Assembly: GCA_903930145.1 (NCBI GenBank)
Contig: CAIYXP010000007.1
Span: 1 to 36,065, forward strand
Direction of reading: 5' to 3'
Length of the DNA stretch: 36,065 bases
From: an uncultured Methylococcaceae bacterium
Lineage (GTDB): Bacteria; Pseudomonadota; Gammaproteobacteria; Methylococcales; Methylococcaceae
The position numbers and the translations under genes were made by a program. Position 1 is the stretch's first letter. Each line of letters begins with the position of its first letter. The notes beneath the pieces are model-generated. The model saw only the letters and a program-made list of their open reading frames with translations. It was not told the origin of the DNA and did no database searches. Shown here in pieces: positions 9,288 to 18,453 of the stretch.

Positions 9288-9413
9288 TCATTGTTGTTTC
9301 ATGATAATGAACCTAATATCTAATCCGCAAAACTGCCGTTCCGGTGTGTGCGGAGAATTCGCCTGCCAACGTTCCTCGTAACGCAGGAACAAATCGATAA
9401 ACTTAAGCGCCAT
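9288..9413 (-). CDS. possible small ORF, 41 residues
   Basis: The 201 bases between galE and the cupin gene contain a 41-codon frame on the same strand (starting MALKFIDLFLRYEERWQ, ending IIMKQQ). It ends just before the cupin gene's start region. There is no convincing ribosome binding site and I recognise no family. It could equally be noncoding spacer; listed because its composition looks protein-like. Confidence 0.2.
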   Translation of the reverse strand: MALKFIDLFLRYEERWQANSPHTPERQFCGLDIRFIIMKQQ

Positions 9414-9467
9414 TCCGAGCCATGGTTATACCTATACTAGTGATGCTCCGCAATGAGTTGGAACCGT

Positions 9468-10460
9468 TTATCGCCCCGACGACTTCAGTTTTTTCTCCCA
9501 CTCCAGCGAGGTTTTCACAATGAAATCCAAATCGTCATATTTTGGTGTCCAATCCAAGGTTCGATGGATTTTATCCACTGCGGCGACGAGCGAAGGTGGG
9601 TCGCCGGCTCGTCGGGGATGCTGTTCGATGGTGATCGGTGTCCCGTTGACGCGGTTCACCGCATCAATCACTTCCCTGACGCTATAACCATGACCGTAGC
9701 CACAGTTTAATAGAGTTGATTCGCCACCTTTGCGTAGATAATCCAAAGCCTGTATATGGGCATCGGCAAGGTCGCTGACATGGATATAGTCCCGCACACC
9801 TGTTCCGTCAGGCGTGGGATAGTCGTCACCGAAGACCAGCAATTTTTCACGTTTGCCGACTGCGACTTCAGCAGCCACTTTGATGAGTAAGGTGGATTTT
9901 TGGGTTGATTGTCCAATTTGACCTTCCGGGTCGCTTCCTGCGACGTTGAAGTAGCGCAAAATGACATGGCGCAGCGAAGAAGCCGCAGACAAGTCGCGCA
10001 GCATCATTTCGCTCATCAATTTAGAAGTCCCGTAGGGGTTGATGGGCGAGGTGACGGTGTCCTCCGAGCAAAATGTGTCTTTGGGGATGCCGTATGCGGC
10101 GGCGGTCGAGGAAAAGATAAAATGGCTGACCCCGGCTTGCTGGCAGCATTGCAAAAGATTTCGGGTTTTGCAGGTATTGTTTCCATAATATTTTAGTGGA
10201 TTTTCCACTGATTCAGGAACGATGGTATGGGCTGCGAAGTGAATGACGGCCTCGATGTCATGTTCACGAAGAATGTTAGACACTAGTTCGGTGTCGCCTG
10301 TGTCGCCTTCGATGAATTCACCATGAAGAACCGAATCGCTGAAACCAGTGCTGAGATTGTCAAGGATGATCAGCTTTTCGCCCTTCGCCCCCAATTGCTT
10401 GACGACATGGCTCCCAATGTATCCAGCCCCGCCTGTGACCAAAATGACTCGATTTGACAT
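9468..10460 (-). CDS. galE: UDP-glucose 4-epimerase GalE
   Basis: A 330-residue extended short-chain dehydrogenase that interconverts UDP-glucose and UDP-galactose (possibly also the N-acetyl forms) for polysaccharide synthesis. The NAD-binding motif GGAGYIGSH is at residues 10-18, the serine motif is FSSTAAAYG and the catalytic pair is Y-x3-K in YGTSK. 'VRDYIHVSDLADAH' and 'NCGYGHGYSVREVI' are typical GalE segments. The ATG at 10460 has GGAG six bases upstream. It belongs to a minus-strand run of sugar-nucleotide genes next to the PEP-CTERM exopolysaccharide genes, which suggests supply of precursors for that polymer. Confidence 0.93.
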   Translation of the reverse strand: MSNRVILVTGGAGYIGSHVVKQLGAKGEKLIILDNLSTGFSDSVLHGEFIEGDTGDTELVSNILREHDIEAVIHFAAHTIVPESVENPLKYYGNNTCKTRNLLQCCQQAGVSHFIFSSTAAAYGIPKDTFCSEDTVTSPINPYGTSKLMSEMMLRDLSAASSLRHVILRYFNVAGSDPEGQIGQSTQKSTLLIKVAAEVAVGKREKLLVFGDDYPTPDGTGVRDYIHVSDLADAHIQALDYLRKGGESTLLNCGYGHGYSVREVIDAVNRVNGTPITIEQHPRRAGDPPSLVAAVDKIHRTLDWTPKYDDLDFIVKTSLEWEKKLKSSGR

Positions 10461-10540
10461 GAGAATCTCCAAAGTGTAGTGTCAGAAATTAGTAAATGGA
10501 AGGATTGCAGTAAAACAAAACTTGGTTTGATTTCGGATAA

Positions 10541-11788
10541 TCAAAATGAAGCGCTAACAAAAGGCTCAATCTCGACCATCTCGCCGGGTTTAATTCTCGA
10601 ATTTTCTATTGGCAAAACAATGAAACAATTCGCCTGACTCATGCCTGATAATTGATGCGAACCCTGTCTGTCTATCCCTGTGACGGCAAAATTGCCCTCT
10701 GCATCAGCTTCAAATATTCCACGCTGAAATTCCATCCGGCCCGGTGATTTTTTCAATGGTGAACGACAAACGGCCATCAAGCGCAAAGGCGGTTTGGTTT
10801 GGCTGCCAATCATTTCTAACAATGCAGGCCGGACCAATTGTTGGAAGGTGACCATGACAGCAACGGGATTGCCCGGTAAACCGAAAAACCATGCCGGGCC
10901 AATCTTGCCAAAGGCAAAGGGTTTGCCGGGTTTGACTGCAACTTTCCAGAACTCGACTTTTCCAAGCTCGGCCAAGCATGACGTGATGAAATCGGCATCG
11001 CCCACGGATACCCCGCCTGAGGTGATGATGGCATCTGCTTGGTCAGACGCTTCCAGCAATGTTTTTTTTATCGCCGCCGCATCGTCGGTAATCACGCCCA
11101 AGTCGATGATTTTTATTGAAGGGTGATCCAGTAAACCGTGAATCAAGTAACGGTTGCTGTCGTAAATTTGCCCGAAAGCCAGTGTCTCTCCCACAGGTTG
11201 AAGTTCGTCGCCTGTGGAAAAAAATGCTACGCGAAGCTTGCGGGTTACCATTGCTTGGGGAAATCCGGCTGAGGCCAATAAGCCTAGGTCGGCGGGGTCC
11301 AGTATTTTGCCTCGTTCTAACAGACATTCCCCTCGACGGATTTCATCACCGGCAGGGCGAACATTGGCAAGTGGCAAAATGGCCTTTTCCAATCTGATGC
11401 CATCGGAAAGCCTAGTCACATCTTCCTGCATGACAACGGTGTCCGCGCCATTGGGCATGGCTGCACCCGTGAAAATGCGCACACATTCCCCCGAGCCAAG
11501 CTTTCCAGGGTATGGCCTGCCGGCAAATGAGGTTCCGGCGATAGTCAGTGTGGCGGAAGCCTGTCGGGCTAGATCAGCATGGCAAAAGGCATAACCGTCC
11601 ATGGCGGAATTCGCAAATGGTGGGAGATCAATCGGTGCCGTGATTGTGGTTGCCAAAACGCGCCCTTTTGCTTGTTTAAGAGGAATTTCTTCAATCCCTG
11701 TTATTGGCGCAATGGTCTTTTGGATGCGAACTTGAGCATCCGTCAACGTTAAGTTCGTGGGTTCAGCGCAACGGTCATTCGGTTCCAT
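10541..11788 (-). CDS. moeA: molybdopterin molybdotransferase MoeA
   Basis: A 415-residue enzyme that inserts molybdate into adenylylated molybdopterin. Visible family motifs are PPFANSAMDGYAF (the conserved substrate-binding region), GAAMPNGADTVVMQED, FFSTGDEL, the TSGGVSVGDADF loop of the MoCF domain, and GLPGNPVAVMVTF near the C-terminal domain. The ATG at 11788 overlaps the end of mobB by 14 bases, so the two are translated as a unit. Its placement among nucleotide-sugar genes is unexpected and probably reflects operon shuffling, not a shared pathway. Confidence 0.94.
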   Translation of the reverse strand: MEPNDRCAEPTNLTLTDAQVRIQKTIAPITGIEEIPLKQAKGRVLATTITAPIDLPPFANSAMDGYAFCHADLARQASATLTIAGTSFAGRPYPGKLGSGECVRIFTGAAMPNGADTVVMQEDVTRLSDGIRLEKAILPLANVRPAGDEIRRGECLLERGKILDPADLGLLASAGFPQAMVTRKLRVAFFSTGDELQPVGETLAFGQIYDSNRYLIHGLLDHPSIKIIDLGVITDDAAAIKKTLLEASDQADAIITSGGVSVGDADFITSCLAELGKVEFWKVAVKPGKPFAFGKIGPAWFFGLPGNPVAVMVTFQQLVRPALLEMIGSQTKPPLRLMAVCRSPLKKSPGRMEFQRGIFEADAEGNFAVTGIDRQGSHQLSGMSQANCFIVLPIENSRIKPGEMVEIEPFVSASF

Positions 11789-12305
11789 GGCGATTAATGA
11801 AATCAATGATGAAGTCGGCTATCGGTTTCGGTGAGTTGATATCGAACCGGGGTATGTTTGGTTCGACCGGAAAGGTCGTGTCGGTGGCAATGGCGATGAT
11901 GGATGGATCGCCAGGATATAACAGCGGTTTGCATAAGGAGCCGCGATGCAATTCAATTTTGGAAAACCGTTCCCTCTTAAAGCCTTCCACTAAAATGAGA
12001 TTTAAGCCTGTCCGGTCAAAATGAGAAAGCTCTTCCTCAAGACTGTGCTCGCGTATTTCTCTGTGTTCGGTAATGATTGCGCGACGATGGGACGAGGATA
12101 ACATCACCGGGTTGGCCCCTGCCATGCGTAATACGTAACTGTCTTTACCGGGTTTGTCGATTTCAATGTCATGGTGGGTCTTTTTGATAAGACCCACCCG
12201 CAATCCTTGTGCCGAAAGAAGTGGAATGATCTGTTTAAGCAGCGTGGTTTTGCCTACGCCACTGTAACCGGCAAAGCCAAGCACTTTCGCTTCCGCTGGG
12301 TTCAT
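11775..12305 (-). CDS. mobB: molybdopterin-guanine dinucleotide biosynthesis adaptor MobB
   Basis: A 176-residue P-loop GTPase-like protein that assists MobA in making the guanine dinucleotide form of the molybdenum cofactor. The Walker A motif GYSGVGKTT is at residues 13-21. [24 protein letters not shown] and [18 protein letters not shown] are family segments. It overlaps the stop of the upstream epimerase gene by three to four bases and overlaps moeA downstream, giving an epimerase-mobB-moeA unit. No mobA is present in the window. Confidence 0.92.
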   Translation of the reverse strand: MNPAEAKVLGFAGYSGVGKTTLLKQIIPLLSAQGLRVGLIKKTHHDIEIDKPGKDSYVLRMAGANPVMLSSSHRRAIITEHREIREHSLEEELSHFDRTGLNLILVEGFKRERFSKIELHRGSLCKPLLYPGDPSIIAIATDTTFPVEPNIPRFDINSPKPIADFIIDFINRHGTE

Positions 12306-13312
12306 TGGATCGAATAATAAGATTTATACCATTCCACAAAGCGGGCAATACCCACTTCTATCGGAGTTTTTGGTGTGTATCCCACATCATCCATTAGGGC
12401 TTTCACATCGGCATAAGTCGCCGGTACGTCACCTTGTTGCATCGGTAAGAAATTCTTTTCAGCCGTCCTGCCTAGGCATTCTTCCAGCACCTCAATGAAA
12501 CGCATCAGCTCCACGGGTTGGTGATTGCCAATGTTATAAAGTCGATAGGGCGCTTTGCTAGTGGCTGGGTCGGGATGGTCACCGCTCCAGTTTTGGTCAG
12601 GCGTGGCGACATGATCCAATGTGCGCACCACGCCTTCGACGATATCGTCTATGTAGGTGAAGTCGCGCTTATGCTTGCCGAAGTTGAAAACGTTGATCGG
12701 TTTGCCTTCGAGGATATTTTTGGTGAACATGAAAAGCGCCATGTCCGGCCTGCCCCAAGGCCCATAAACCGTAAAAAAACGGAGACCAGTGGTGGGCAGC
12801 GCGAACAGATGGCTGTAGGTGTGGGCCATCAGTTCATTGGCCTTTTTTGAAGCCGCGTACAGGCTAACCGGGTGGTCAACATTATCATGCACGGAAAAAG
12901 GCATGGAGGTGTTTGCCCCGTAAACGGAACTGCTAGAGGCGTAAACAAGATGTTCGACTTCCGTGTGGCGGCAGGCTTCCAAAATGTTACAGAAACCAAC
13001 GAGGTTCGAGTCGATATAGGCATGCGGATTAATCAATGAATAGCGCACCCCCGCTTGAGCCGCCAGATTGACGACCCGTTGCGGCTTGTGGAGCGAGAAA
13101 ACCTTATCCAGCTTTTCTCTATCTTCCAGCGCGATGCGCACCTCCATGAACCCGGGAATTTTCAACAACTGTGCCAGACGAGCCTCCTTCAAGCTTACAT
13201 CGTAGTAATCGTTGAGATTGTCTATGCCTATGACTTCGTCCCCCCTCTCAAGCAAATATCGAGCGAGGTGGTAACCTATAAAACCAGCCGTGCCGGTGAC
13301 CAGAATTTTCAT
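12302..13312 (-). CDS. NAD-dependent epimerase, UDP-glucuronate 4-epimerase-like
   Basis: A 336-residue extended short-chain dehydrogenase. The NAD-binding motif [15 protein letters not shown] opens the protein; the catalytic set is SSSSVYG and Y-x3-K ([18 protein letters not shown]); [23 protein letters not shown] and the IDNLNDYYD segment are typical of UDP-glucuronate 4-epimerases (LpsL/Uge/GAE type). It would supply UDP-galacturonate or a related uronic acid for exopolysaccharide. The neighbouring TviB-like dehydrogenase also makes uronic sugars, which supports this. Substrate choice is inferred from motif similarity only. Confidence 0.85.
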   Translation of the reverse strand: MKILVTGTAGFIGYHLARYLLERGDEVIGIDNLNDYYDVSLKEARLAQLLKIPGFMEVRIALEDREKLDKVFSLHKPQRVVNLAAQAGVRYSLINPHAYIDSNLVGFCNILEACRHTEVEHLVYASSSSVYGANTSMPFSVHDNVDHPVSLYAASKKANELMAHTYSHLFALPTTGLRFFTVYGPWGRPDMALFMFTKNILEGKPINVFNFGKHKRDFTYIDDIVEGVVRTLDHVATPDQNWSGDHPDPATSKAPYRLYNIGNHQPVELMRFIEVLEECLGRTAEKNFLPMQQGDVPATYADVKALMDDVGYTPKTPIEVGIARFVEWYKSYYSIQ

Positions 13313-13330
13313 CGTATTTCTTCGCTATGG

Positions 13331-14611
13331 TTAAATATATTCATCCACAAGGTCTTTTGGTAAAAGGTATTTTACGTCAAAAATGACCGATTCAGGCTTG
13401 CAGAGCGTCCTGATTCTTTCAGGGCCCAGCATATTAAGGAATGCGCTGTGCGCAACGGCAACGACCACCGCGTCATAATGGCCTTCCTTCAGTTCTGTGG
13501 TTAATTCAATGCCGTACTCCTCCAACGTCTCGTCGGGGTCGGCCCAAGGGTCGTAGACATCCGTGGTGGCATTATAACTTTTCAATTCGTCAATGATATC
13601 GACAACACGGGTGTTGCGGATGTCCGGGCAATTTTCCTTGAAAGTCAGCCCAAGGATTAAAATGTGGGATTGACAGACATGAATGCGTTTGTAATTCATC
13701 AGCTTGACTAAGCGCTGGGCCACATATTCGCCCATGCCGTCGTTGATCCTGCGACCGGCCAAGATGATTTCTGGATGATAGCCGATTTCTTGCGCCTTAT
13801 GGGTCAGGTAATAGGGGTCAACACCTATGCAATGGCCTCCCACCAAACCCGGACGGAAAGGCAGAAAGTTCCACTTGCTGCCCGCTGCTTCAAGCACTTC
13901 CAAAGTATTCAAACCCAGTTTATGGAATAGGATTGCCAATTCGTTGATCAGGGCAATATTGACATCTCTTTGAGTGTTTTCAATGACTTTGGCTGCCTCA
14001 GCGACTTTAATGCTGCTCGCCTTATGAGTGCCGACGGTGATGACAAGTCGGTACAACTCATCAACAAATTCAGCGACTTCGGGCGTTGAACCCGAGGTGA
14101 CCTTCCTGATGTTGGTGACACGATGTTCCTTATCGCCCGGATTGATACGCTCTGGGCTGTATCCGCAAAAGAAATCTAAGTTGTATTTCAAGCCGGATTG
14201 TGACTCTAGGATAGGTACGCAGACTTCTTCTGTGGCGCCGGGGTATACCGTGGATTCATACACGACAATGTCACCCTGTGATAGAATTTTACCCAGCGAC
14301 TGACTGGCCTTGACCAAAGGGGTCAAGTCAGGACGATTGTAGTTGTCAATGGGGGTGGGAACGGTCACAATGTAGACGTTGCAGTCTTGTAGATCGTAAG
14401 GCACTGATGAATAGGTCAGTCTGTCAGCCAATTTAAGTTCCTCGGCGGAACATTCCAAGGATCTGTCTAAGCCGCCCTTTAATTCTTCAATCCGCTGGTC
14501 GTTGATGTCCAATCCAATGGTAGGTAAAAGTTTGCCAAATTCAACGGCAAGAGGCAACCCCACATAGCCCAAGCCTATAATGCCAATTTTCGATTCCAAA
14601 AGGGAACGCAT
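13331..14611 (-). CDS. nucleotide sugar dehydrogenase, TviB/UDP-GalNAc(A) type
   Basis: A 426-residue UDP-sugar 6-dehydrogenase of the WbpA/TviB group, which oxidises UDP-N-acetylhexosamine to the uronic acid for capsule or exopolysaccharide. The Rossmann motif [15 protein letters not shown] is at about residues 13-27. The catalytic cysteine is C261 in [37 protein letters not shown] and [17 protein letters not shown] are family motifs. The ATG at 14611 has TAGGAG five bases upstream; a longer open frame to 14677 is not coding-like. It is divergent from the EpsB_2-type gene across a 258-base shared region. Confidence 0.9.
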   Translation of the reverse strand: MRSLLESKIGIIGLGYVGLPLAVEFGKLLPTIGLDINDQRIEELKGGLDRSLECSAEELKLADRLTYSSVPYDLQDCNVYIVTVPTPIDNYNRPDLTPLVKASQSLGKILSQGDIVVYESTVYPGATEEVCVPILESQSGLKYNLDFFCGYSPERINPGDKEHRVTNIRKVTSGSTPEVAEFVDELYRLVITVGTHKASSIKVAEAAKVIENTQRDVNIALINELAILFHKLGLNTLEVLEAAGSKWNFLPFRPGLVGGHCIGVDPYYLTHKAQEIGYHPEIILAGRRINDGMGEYVAQRLVKLMNYKRIHVCQSHILILGLTFKENCPDIRNTRVVDIIDELKSYNATTDVYDPWADPDETLEEYGIELTTELKEGHYDAVVVAVAHSAFLNMLGPERIRTLCKPESVIFDVKYLLPKDLVDEYI

Positions 14612-14773
14612 GATTTCTCCTAAAGTTCTGTCAATGCAGGAGTGTGAACAGTGAGGCAATAGTTTAACACCCGACACTGCTTAAATGGGAAAGCTTAAGC
14701 CCCTTTGCGGCAGAGGCAATTCTAACGGAAGGTAGGCGTCTCATTTTCAAATACAAAATAATCACTGTTCGAC

Positions 14774-14779
14774 TATAAT
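14774..14779 (+). promoter_or_regulatory. possible -10 element before the sugar transferase gene
   Basis: A perfect TATAAT lies about 90 bases upstream of the ATG at 14870, in the divergent region 14612-14869 between the dehydrogenase and the sugar transferase. No good TTGACA is found 16-18 bases upstream, so this is weak. I see nothing else definite in this stretch. Confidence 0.25.
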
Positions 14780-14869
14780 CTTCATTCATTCCTCATAAGT
14801 GGAACCAATTTGGTCTAGGGCCTCGAAGTCGAAAGAGTGCCTTGGGTGGGTATGCGCATTTAAACAAAC

Positions 14870-16261
14870 ATGATAAGAATTTTCCGGCACTATATATCTG
14901 GTATCTATTTCGTTGTTTTCTTGATGGAGCTTTGCGTTTTTTCCGCATCATTCTATTTTGGAGACCTATTACGCGATTTCAACCGGAATTTAATGTTTTT
15001 CATTAGCGATGGAATTTGGATTCCCTCCTTTGTGTATTCGGTCGCAATGTTGCTCAGTGCAACCGGGATGGGGTTGTACCAGCGCGCCCACAACATAAGC
15101 GATATGGCTTTGATGTTGAGAATTGCTGCGAGCTTCCTGCTAGGATGGTTGATAATAAGCCTGCTTTTTTATGTATTCCCTCAGCTTTTCCCTTGGCGGC
15201 GCATCATCGTTTATGCTTTGAGCGTTTCCTTGGCAGGGATTTTGGCATCCCGTTTTTTGTTTTTCAAGTTGGTTGACAAACAGACTCTGAAGCGCCGCAT
15301 TCTGGTGCTGGGTGCGGGTTACCGCGGCAACATGATTCGGGAGTTTGAGAAGCGGAATATCCAAAAGCCGTTCAGGGTTATTGGCTATGTCCGCATGGGA
15401 GATGAACCCATCCGCATAGAGCCGGAACAAGTATTGGAAGTGCGTACAAGTCTGTTTGAATTTGTCAACGTCAATGATATTGACGAAATTGTCATCGCGC
15501 CTGATGATCGTAGGGGTGGCATCAAGGTAGACGAGATACTTGACTGCAAAATGGCCGGCTTTGAAGTGTTGGATTTGCTTTCCTTTTTCGAACGGGAGGC
15601 TGGAATGCTTCGGGTGGATAGCCTACAGCCGAGTTGGCTAGTGTTTTCAGACGGGTTTCGCCTTGCTGGGGTGGCGCAAGTCTTTAAGCGTTGGTTCGAC
15701 ATCATGGCAAGTTTTGCGTTGTTGATTATTTCCTGGCCATTCATATTGTTGACAGCGATAGCTATCGTCCTTGAAAGCGGGTGGAGTGCGCCAGTGCTTT
15801 ACCGACAGGTGCGGGTTGGCAAGAACGGCAAACTGTTCAAGGTCATCAAATTCCGCAGTATGCGCACGGATGCGGAAAAGGACGGCAAGGCACAATGGGC
15901 GCGAGCCAATGATGACCGTATCACCCGAGTGGGTAAGTTTATCCGCAAAGTGAGGATTGATGAACTGCCGCAACTCTTCAATGTGTTAAAAGGCGAGATG
16001 AGTTTCGTAGGTCCCCGACCGGAACGTCCCGAATTTGTGGAAAAATTCGCTGAAACCATACCCTACTACTCCGAACGTCACCGGGTGAAGCCGGGCATTA
16101 CCGGTTGGGCTCAATTGTGTTACTGCTATGGATCAAGCTATCAAGATACCATTGAGAAGTTGCAATATGATTTGTATTATATTAAGAATTATAGTATTTT
16201 TTTGGATTTGCTGATTATAATGCAAACCATCGAGGTGGTTTTATGGGGGCGGGGGGTATAG
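14870..16261 (+). CDS. XrtA/PEP-CTERM system polyprenyl glycosylphosphotransferase (EpsB_2, TIGR03013-like)
   Basis: A 463-residue membrane enzyme that starts exopolysaccharide repeat-unit synthesis by moving a sugar phosphate to undecaprenyl phosphate. Four to five N-terminal transmembrane helices (within residues 10-140) are followed by a nucleotide-binding-like CoA-binding fold (about 142-235, RILVLGAGYRG), another helix (about 275-300) and the C-terminal bacterial sugar transferase domain: KRWFDIMAS, RQVRVGKNGKLFKVIKFRSM, KVRIDELPQLFNVLKGEMS and VGPRPERPEF, then VKPGITGWAQL. Length and domain order match the PEP-CTERM-associated subfamily, and the flanking prsK/prsR/prsT genes agree. The start lacks a clear ribosome binding site. 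Confidence 0.88.
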   Translation: MIRIFRHYISGIYFVVFLMELCVFSASFYFGDLLRDFNRNLMFFISDGIWIPSFVYSVAMLLSATGMGLYQRAHNISDMALMLRIAASFLLGWLIISLLFYVFPQLFPWRRIIVYALSVSLAGILASRFLFFKLVDKQTLKRRILVLGAGYRGNMIREFEKRNIQKPFRVIGYVRMGDEPIRIEPEQVLEVRTSLFEFVNVNDIDEIVIAPDDRRGGIKVDEILDCKMAGFEVLDLLSFFEREAGMLRVDSLQPSWLVFSDGFRLAGVAQVFKRWFDIMASFALLIISWPFILLTAIAIVLESGWSAPVLYRQVRVGKNGKLFKVIKFRSMRTDAEKDGKAQWARANDDRITRVGKFIRKVRIDELPQLFNVLKGEMSFVGPRPERPEFVEKFAETIPYYSERHRVKPGITGWAQLCYCYGSSYQDTIEKLQYDLYYIKNYSIFLDLLIIMQTIEVVLWGRGV

Positions 16262-16353
16262 GTCTGTACAAAAGCGTAAGATTGTTTTTTTACCTAATCA
16301 TGGTTGACGACATTTGAATCGGGGTTCAACTTAATTTATCGATTCAACTTATA

Positions 16354-18453
16354 ATGATATTGACGTATTACAGCTATCTGGCGGGGTTTTTTTCATTCCT
16401 GGTCTTGACACTTCTGCTATTGGTCAGTTGGCGAGGCCAATTAGTAGGCCGCTGGTTGATCGCAGCCTGCGGAATGATGACACTTTGGGCTGGCACTATT
16501 GCTTTGCAGGAACATTATGGATATTTCTCAGTCCAGACAATCTGGACTTTGGAAGCATTACATAATTACCTTTGGTTAATTTTCTTCTGGAAATTGCTTA
16601 GCCAATTCAAGTCGACTGAGAGCCAATCTAGCTCATTATTTATCTACCGGTGGGGCCAAACGATTCTGTTATGCCTGATTATCTATATCTGGTGTTTTCC
16701 TTATTTGCCGATTGGTTTTAAGATTTCTGTGCAGCCCGCTTATCAGTTGCTAGGCCATGCAGGGCTGGTTATTGTGGGTTTGGTGTTGATTGAGCAGATT
16801 TATCGTAACACTAGGACAAATGAGCGATGGCGGATCAAGTTGCTATGTTTTGCTTTAGGCACACTTTTTGTGTATGAGTTTTATCTTTATTCCGAAGCAA
16901 TACTATTTAACAGAATCAAAGAAAATCTTTGGGCTGTAAGGGGGGTCATGGTGGCAATGATGACCCCATTTATTGCAATGACTGCTGGAAGGAACCCGGA
17001 TTGGTCCCTAGATATTTTTATTTCCAGGCAAGTCGTTTTTCATTCAACAGCCCTGCTTGGTGCCGCATGCTATTTACTGCTTATGGCTACGGCGGGATAT
17101 TTTATACGATATTATGGGGGCGAATGGGGTACAATCCTTCAAATTATGTTTTTGGTCGGAGCATTTGTCGTTCTTGGGCTGGTATTGTTTTCAGGACAAA
17201 TAAAAGCTAAACTGCGGATATTTCTGAATAGCCATTTTTATAGGCATGCCTTTGACTATAGGCAGGAATGGCAGCGAGTGATATCGACTTTGTCGGAAAG
17301 CAACGGCAGTCCCATGGAGGAGCGCGTGATACGGGGACTTGGCCAAGTAGTGGAAAGCCCCGGTGGTGTTTTGTGGATGCGGGATCATGCGGGGAATTTT
17401 ACATGGCGGGCGGACTATGGTTGCCCCCGCATCAATATTCCGCAAATCGATAGGGACGACCCCATCATCGCCTATTTGGAAAGGAAGGACACTGTCGTCA
17501 ATTTTAAGGAAATGCTGGTTATCCCGGAGGCTTATGAAGGTTTAGGCAAACCCTTGTGGATAGAGCCCTATGATCAGGCATGGCTGTTAGTCCCTTTGTG
17601 GAAGACAGCCGGCGGAATTGACGGTTTGGTCTTGCTAACCGAATCGAAACAATTCACTTTATGGAATTTGGAGGTCGTCGAAATGTTAAAGACGACCAGC
17701 CGGTTTGTTGCCAGTTATCTGGAGCTTGAAGCAGCCGCGAGGGCCTTGGCGGAGGCCCGCCAGTTCGAGGGGTTTAACCGGCTTTCCGCATTTGTCATCC
17801 ATGATCTGAAAAATCTTATCGCGCAATTGAGCTTGGTTGTCCGTAATGCATCAAAATATCATGATAACCCCGAGTTCATGAAGGATGCGATTAAAACAGT
17901 GGATCATGCTGTGGGGAAAATGAGCGCTCTCATGTCCCAACTGCGAAATTCAACCTCGGTGGCGGCCGTTGAAGAATTCGACCTTGGCGAGGTGCTGTCC
18001 GAAGCCGTGGAAGCAAGGAAACGTCAAGTGCCGATCCCAATTTATGATAAAGTAAATATTCCAGCGGTTGTTAGAGCCAACCGGCAAAGGCTTGCCTCGG
18101 CAATTGAGCATATTGTCCATAATGCCCAAGACGCGACGGGAAAGCAAGGATGGGTGGCGGTTCGTTTATCGCTGGTTGACGATGCTTGGGCTTGGGTGGA
18201 AATTGAAGATAACGGTTGCGGAATGTCTGAGGAGTTTATCGCAAACCATCTGTTCAAACCGTTTGAAACGACTAAAGGTTTGACCGGCATGGGTATTGGT
18301 GCATATGAAAGCAGGGAATATGCGCGGGGGCTCGGTGGCGAACTTTGCGTCACTAGTGCGCTCAATCAGGGAAGCCTGTTTATATTCAAGATTCCCTTGG
18401 CAAAGCAGAAGTTTATTGCCAGTTCGCTGACCAAATTGGAAATTATCGTTTGA
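16354..18453 (+). CDS. prsK: PEP-CTERM system sensor histidine kinase PrsK
   Basis: A 699-residue membrane histidine kinase thought to act with PrsR in controlling PEP-CTERM and exopolysaccharide genes. Roughly eight hydrophobic helices occupy residues 1-280. A GAF-like region follows (about 305-455). The phospho-acceptor H483 sits in the characteristic FVIHDLKNLIAQLSL motif. The C-terminal ATPase domain has the N box (HNAQDATG), DNGCGM and GMGIGAYESRE. The 'HDLKN' H-box and the length fit TIGR02916. The stop overlaps the TTG start of prsR by two bases, so the two partners are coupled. Confidence 0.9.
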   Translation: MILTYYSYLAGFFSFLVLTLLLLVSWRGQLVGRWLIAACGMMTLWAGTIALQEHYGYFSVQTIWTLEALHNYLWLIFFWKLLSQFKSTESQSSSLFIYRWGQTILLCLIIYIWCFPYLPIGFKISVQPAYQLLGHAGLVIVGLVLIEQIYRNTRTNERWRIKLLCFALGTLFVYEFYLYSEAILFNRIKENLWAVRGVMVAMMTPFIAMTAGRNPDWSLDIFISRQVVFHSTALLGAACYLLLMATAGYFIRYYGGEWGTILQIMFLVGAFVVLGLVLFSGQIKAKLRIFLNSHFYRHAFDYRQEWQRVISTLSESNGSPMEERVIRGLGQVVESPGGVLWMRDHAGNFTWRADYGCPRINIPQIDRDDPIIAYLERKDTVVNFKEMLVIPEAYEGLGKPLWIEPYDQAWLLVPLWKTAGGIDGLVLLTESKQFTLWNLEVVEMLKTTSRFVASYLELEAAARALAEARQFEGFNRLSAFVIHDLKNLIAQLSLVVRNASKYHDNPEFMKDAIKTVDHAVGKMSALMSQLRNSTSVAAVEEFDLGEVLSEAVEARKRQVPIPIYDKVNIPAVVRANRQRLASAIEHIVHNAQDATGKQGWVAVRLSLVDDAWAWVEIEDNGCGMSEEFIANHLFKPFETTKGLTGMGIGAYESREYARGLGGELCVTSALNQGSLFIFKIPLAKQKFIASSLTKLEIIV

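Noticed and set aside
14686..14700. GG-N10-GC spacing suggesting a sigma-54 promoter before the sugar transferase gene
   Set aside because: The spacing fits but the flanking bases do not match TGGCAC or TTGCA.
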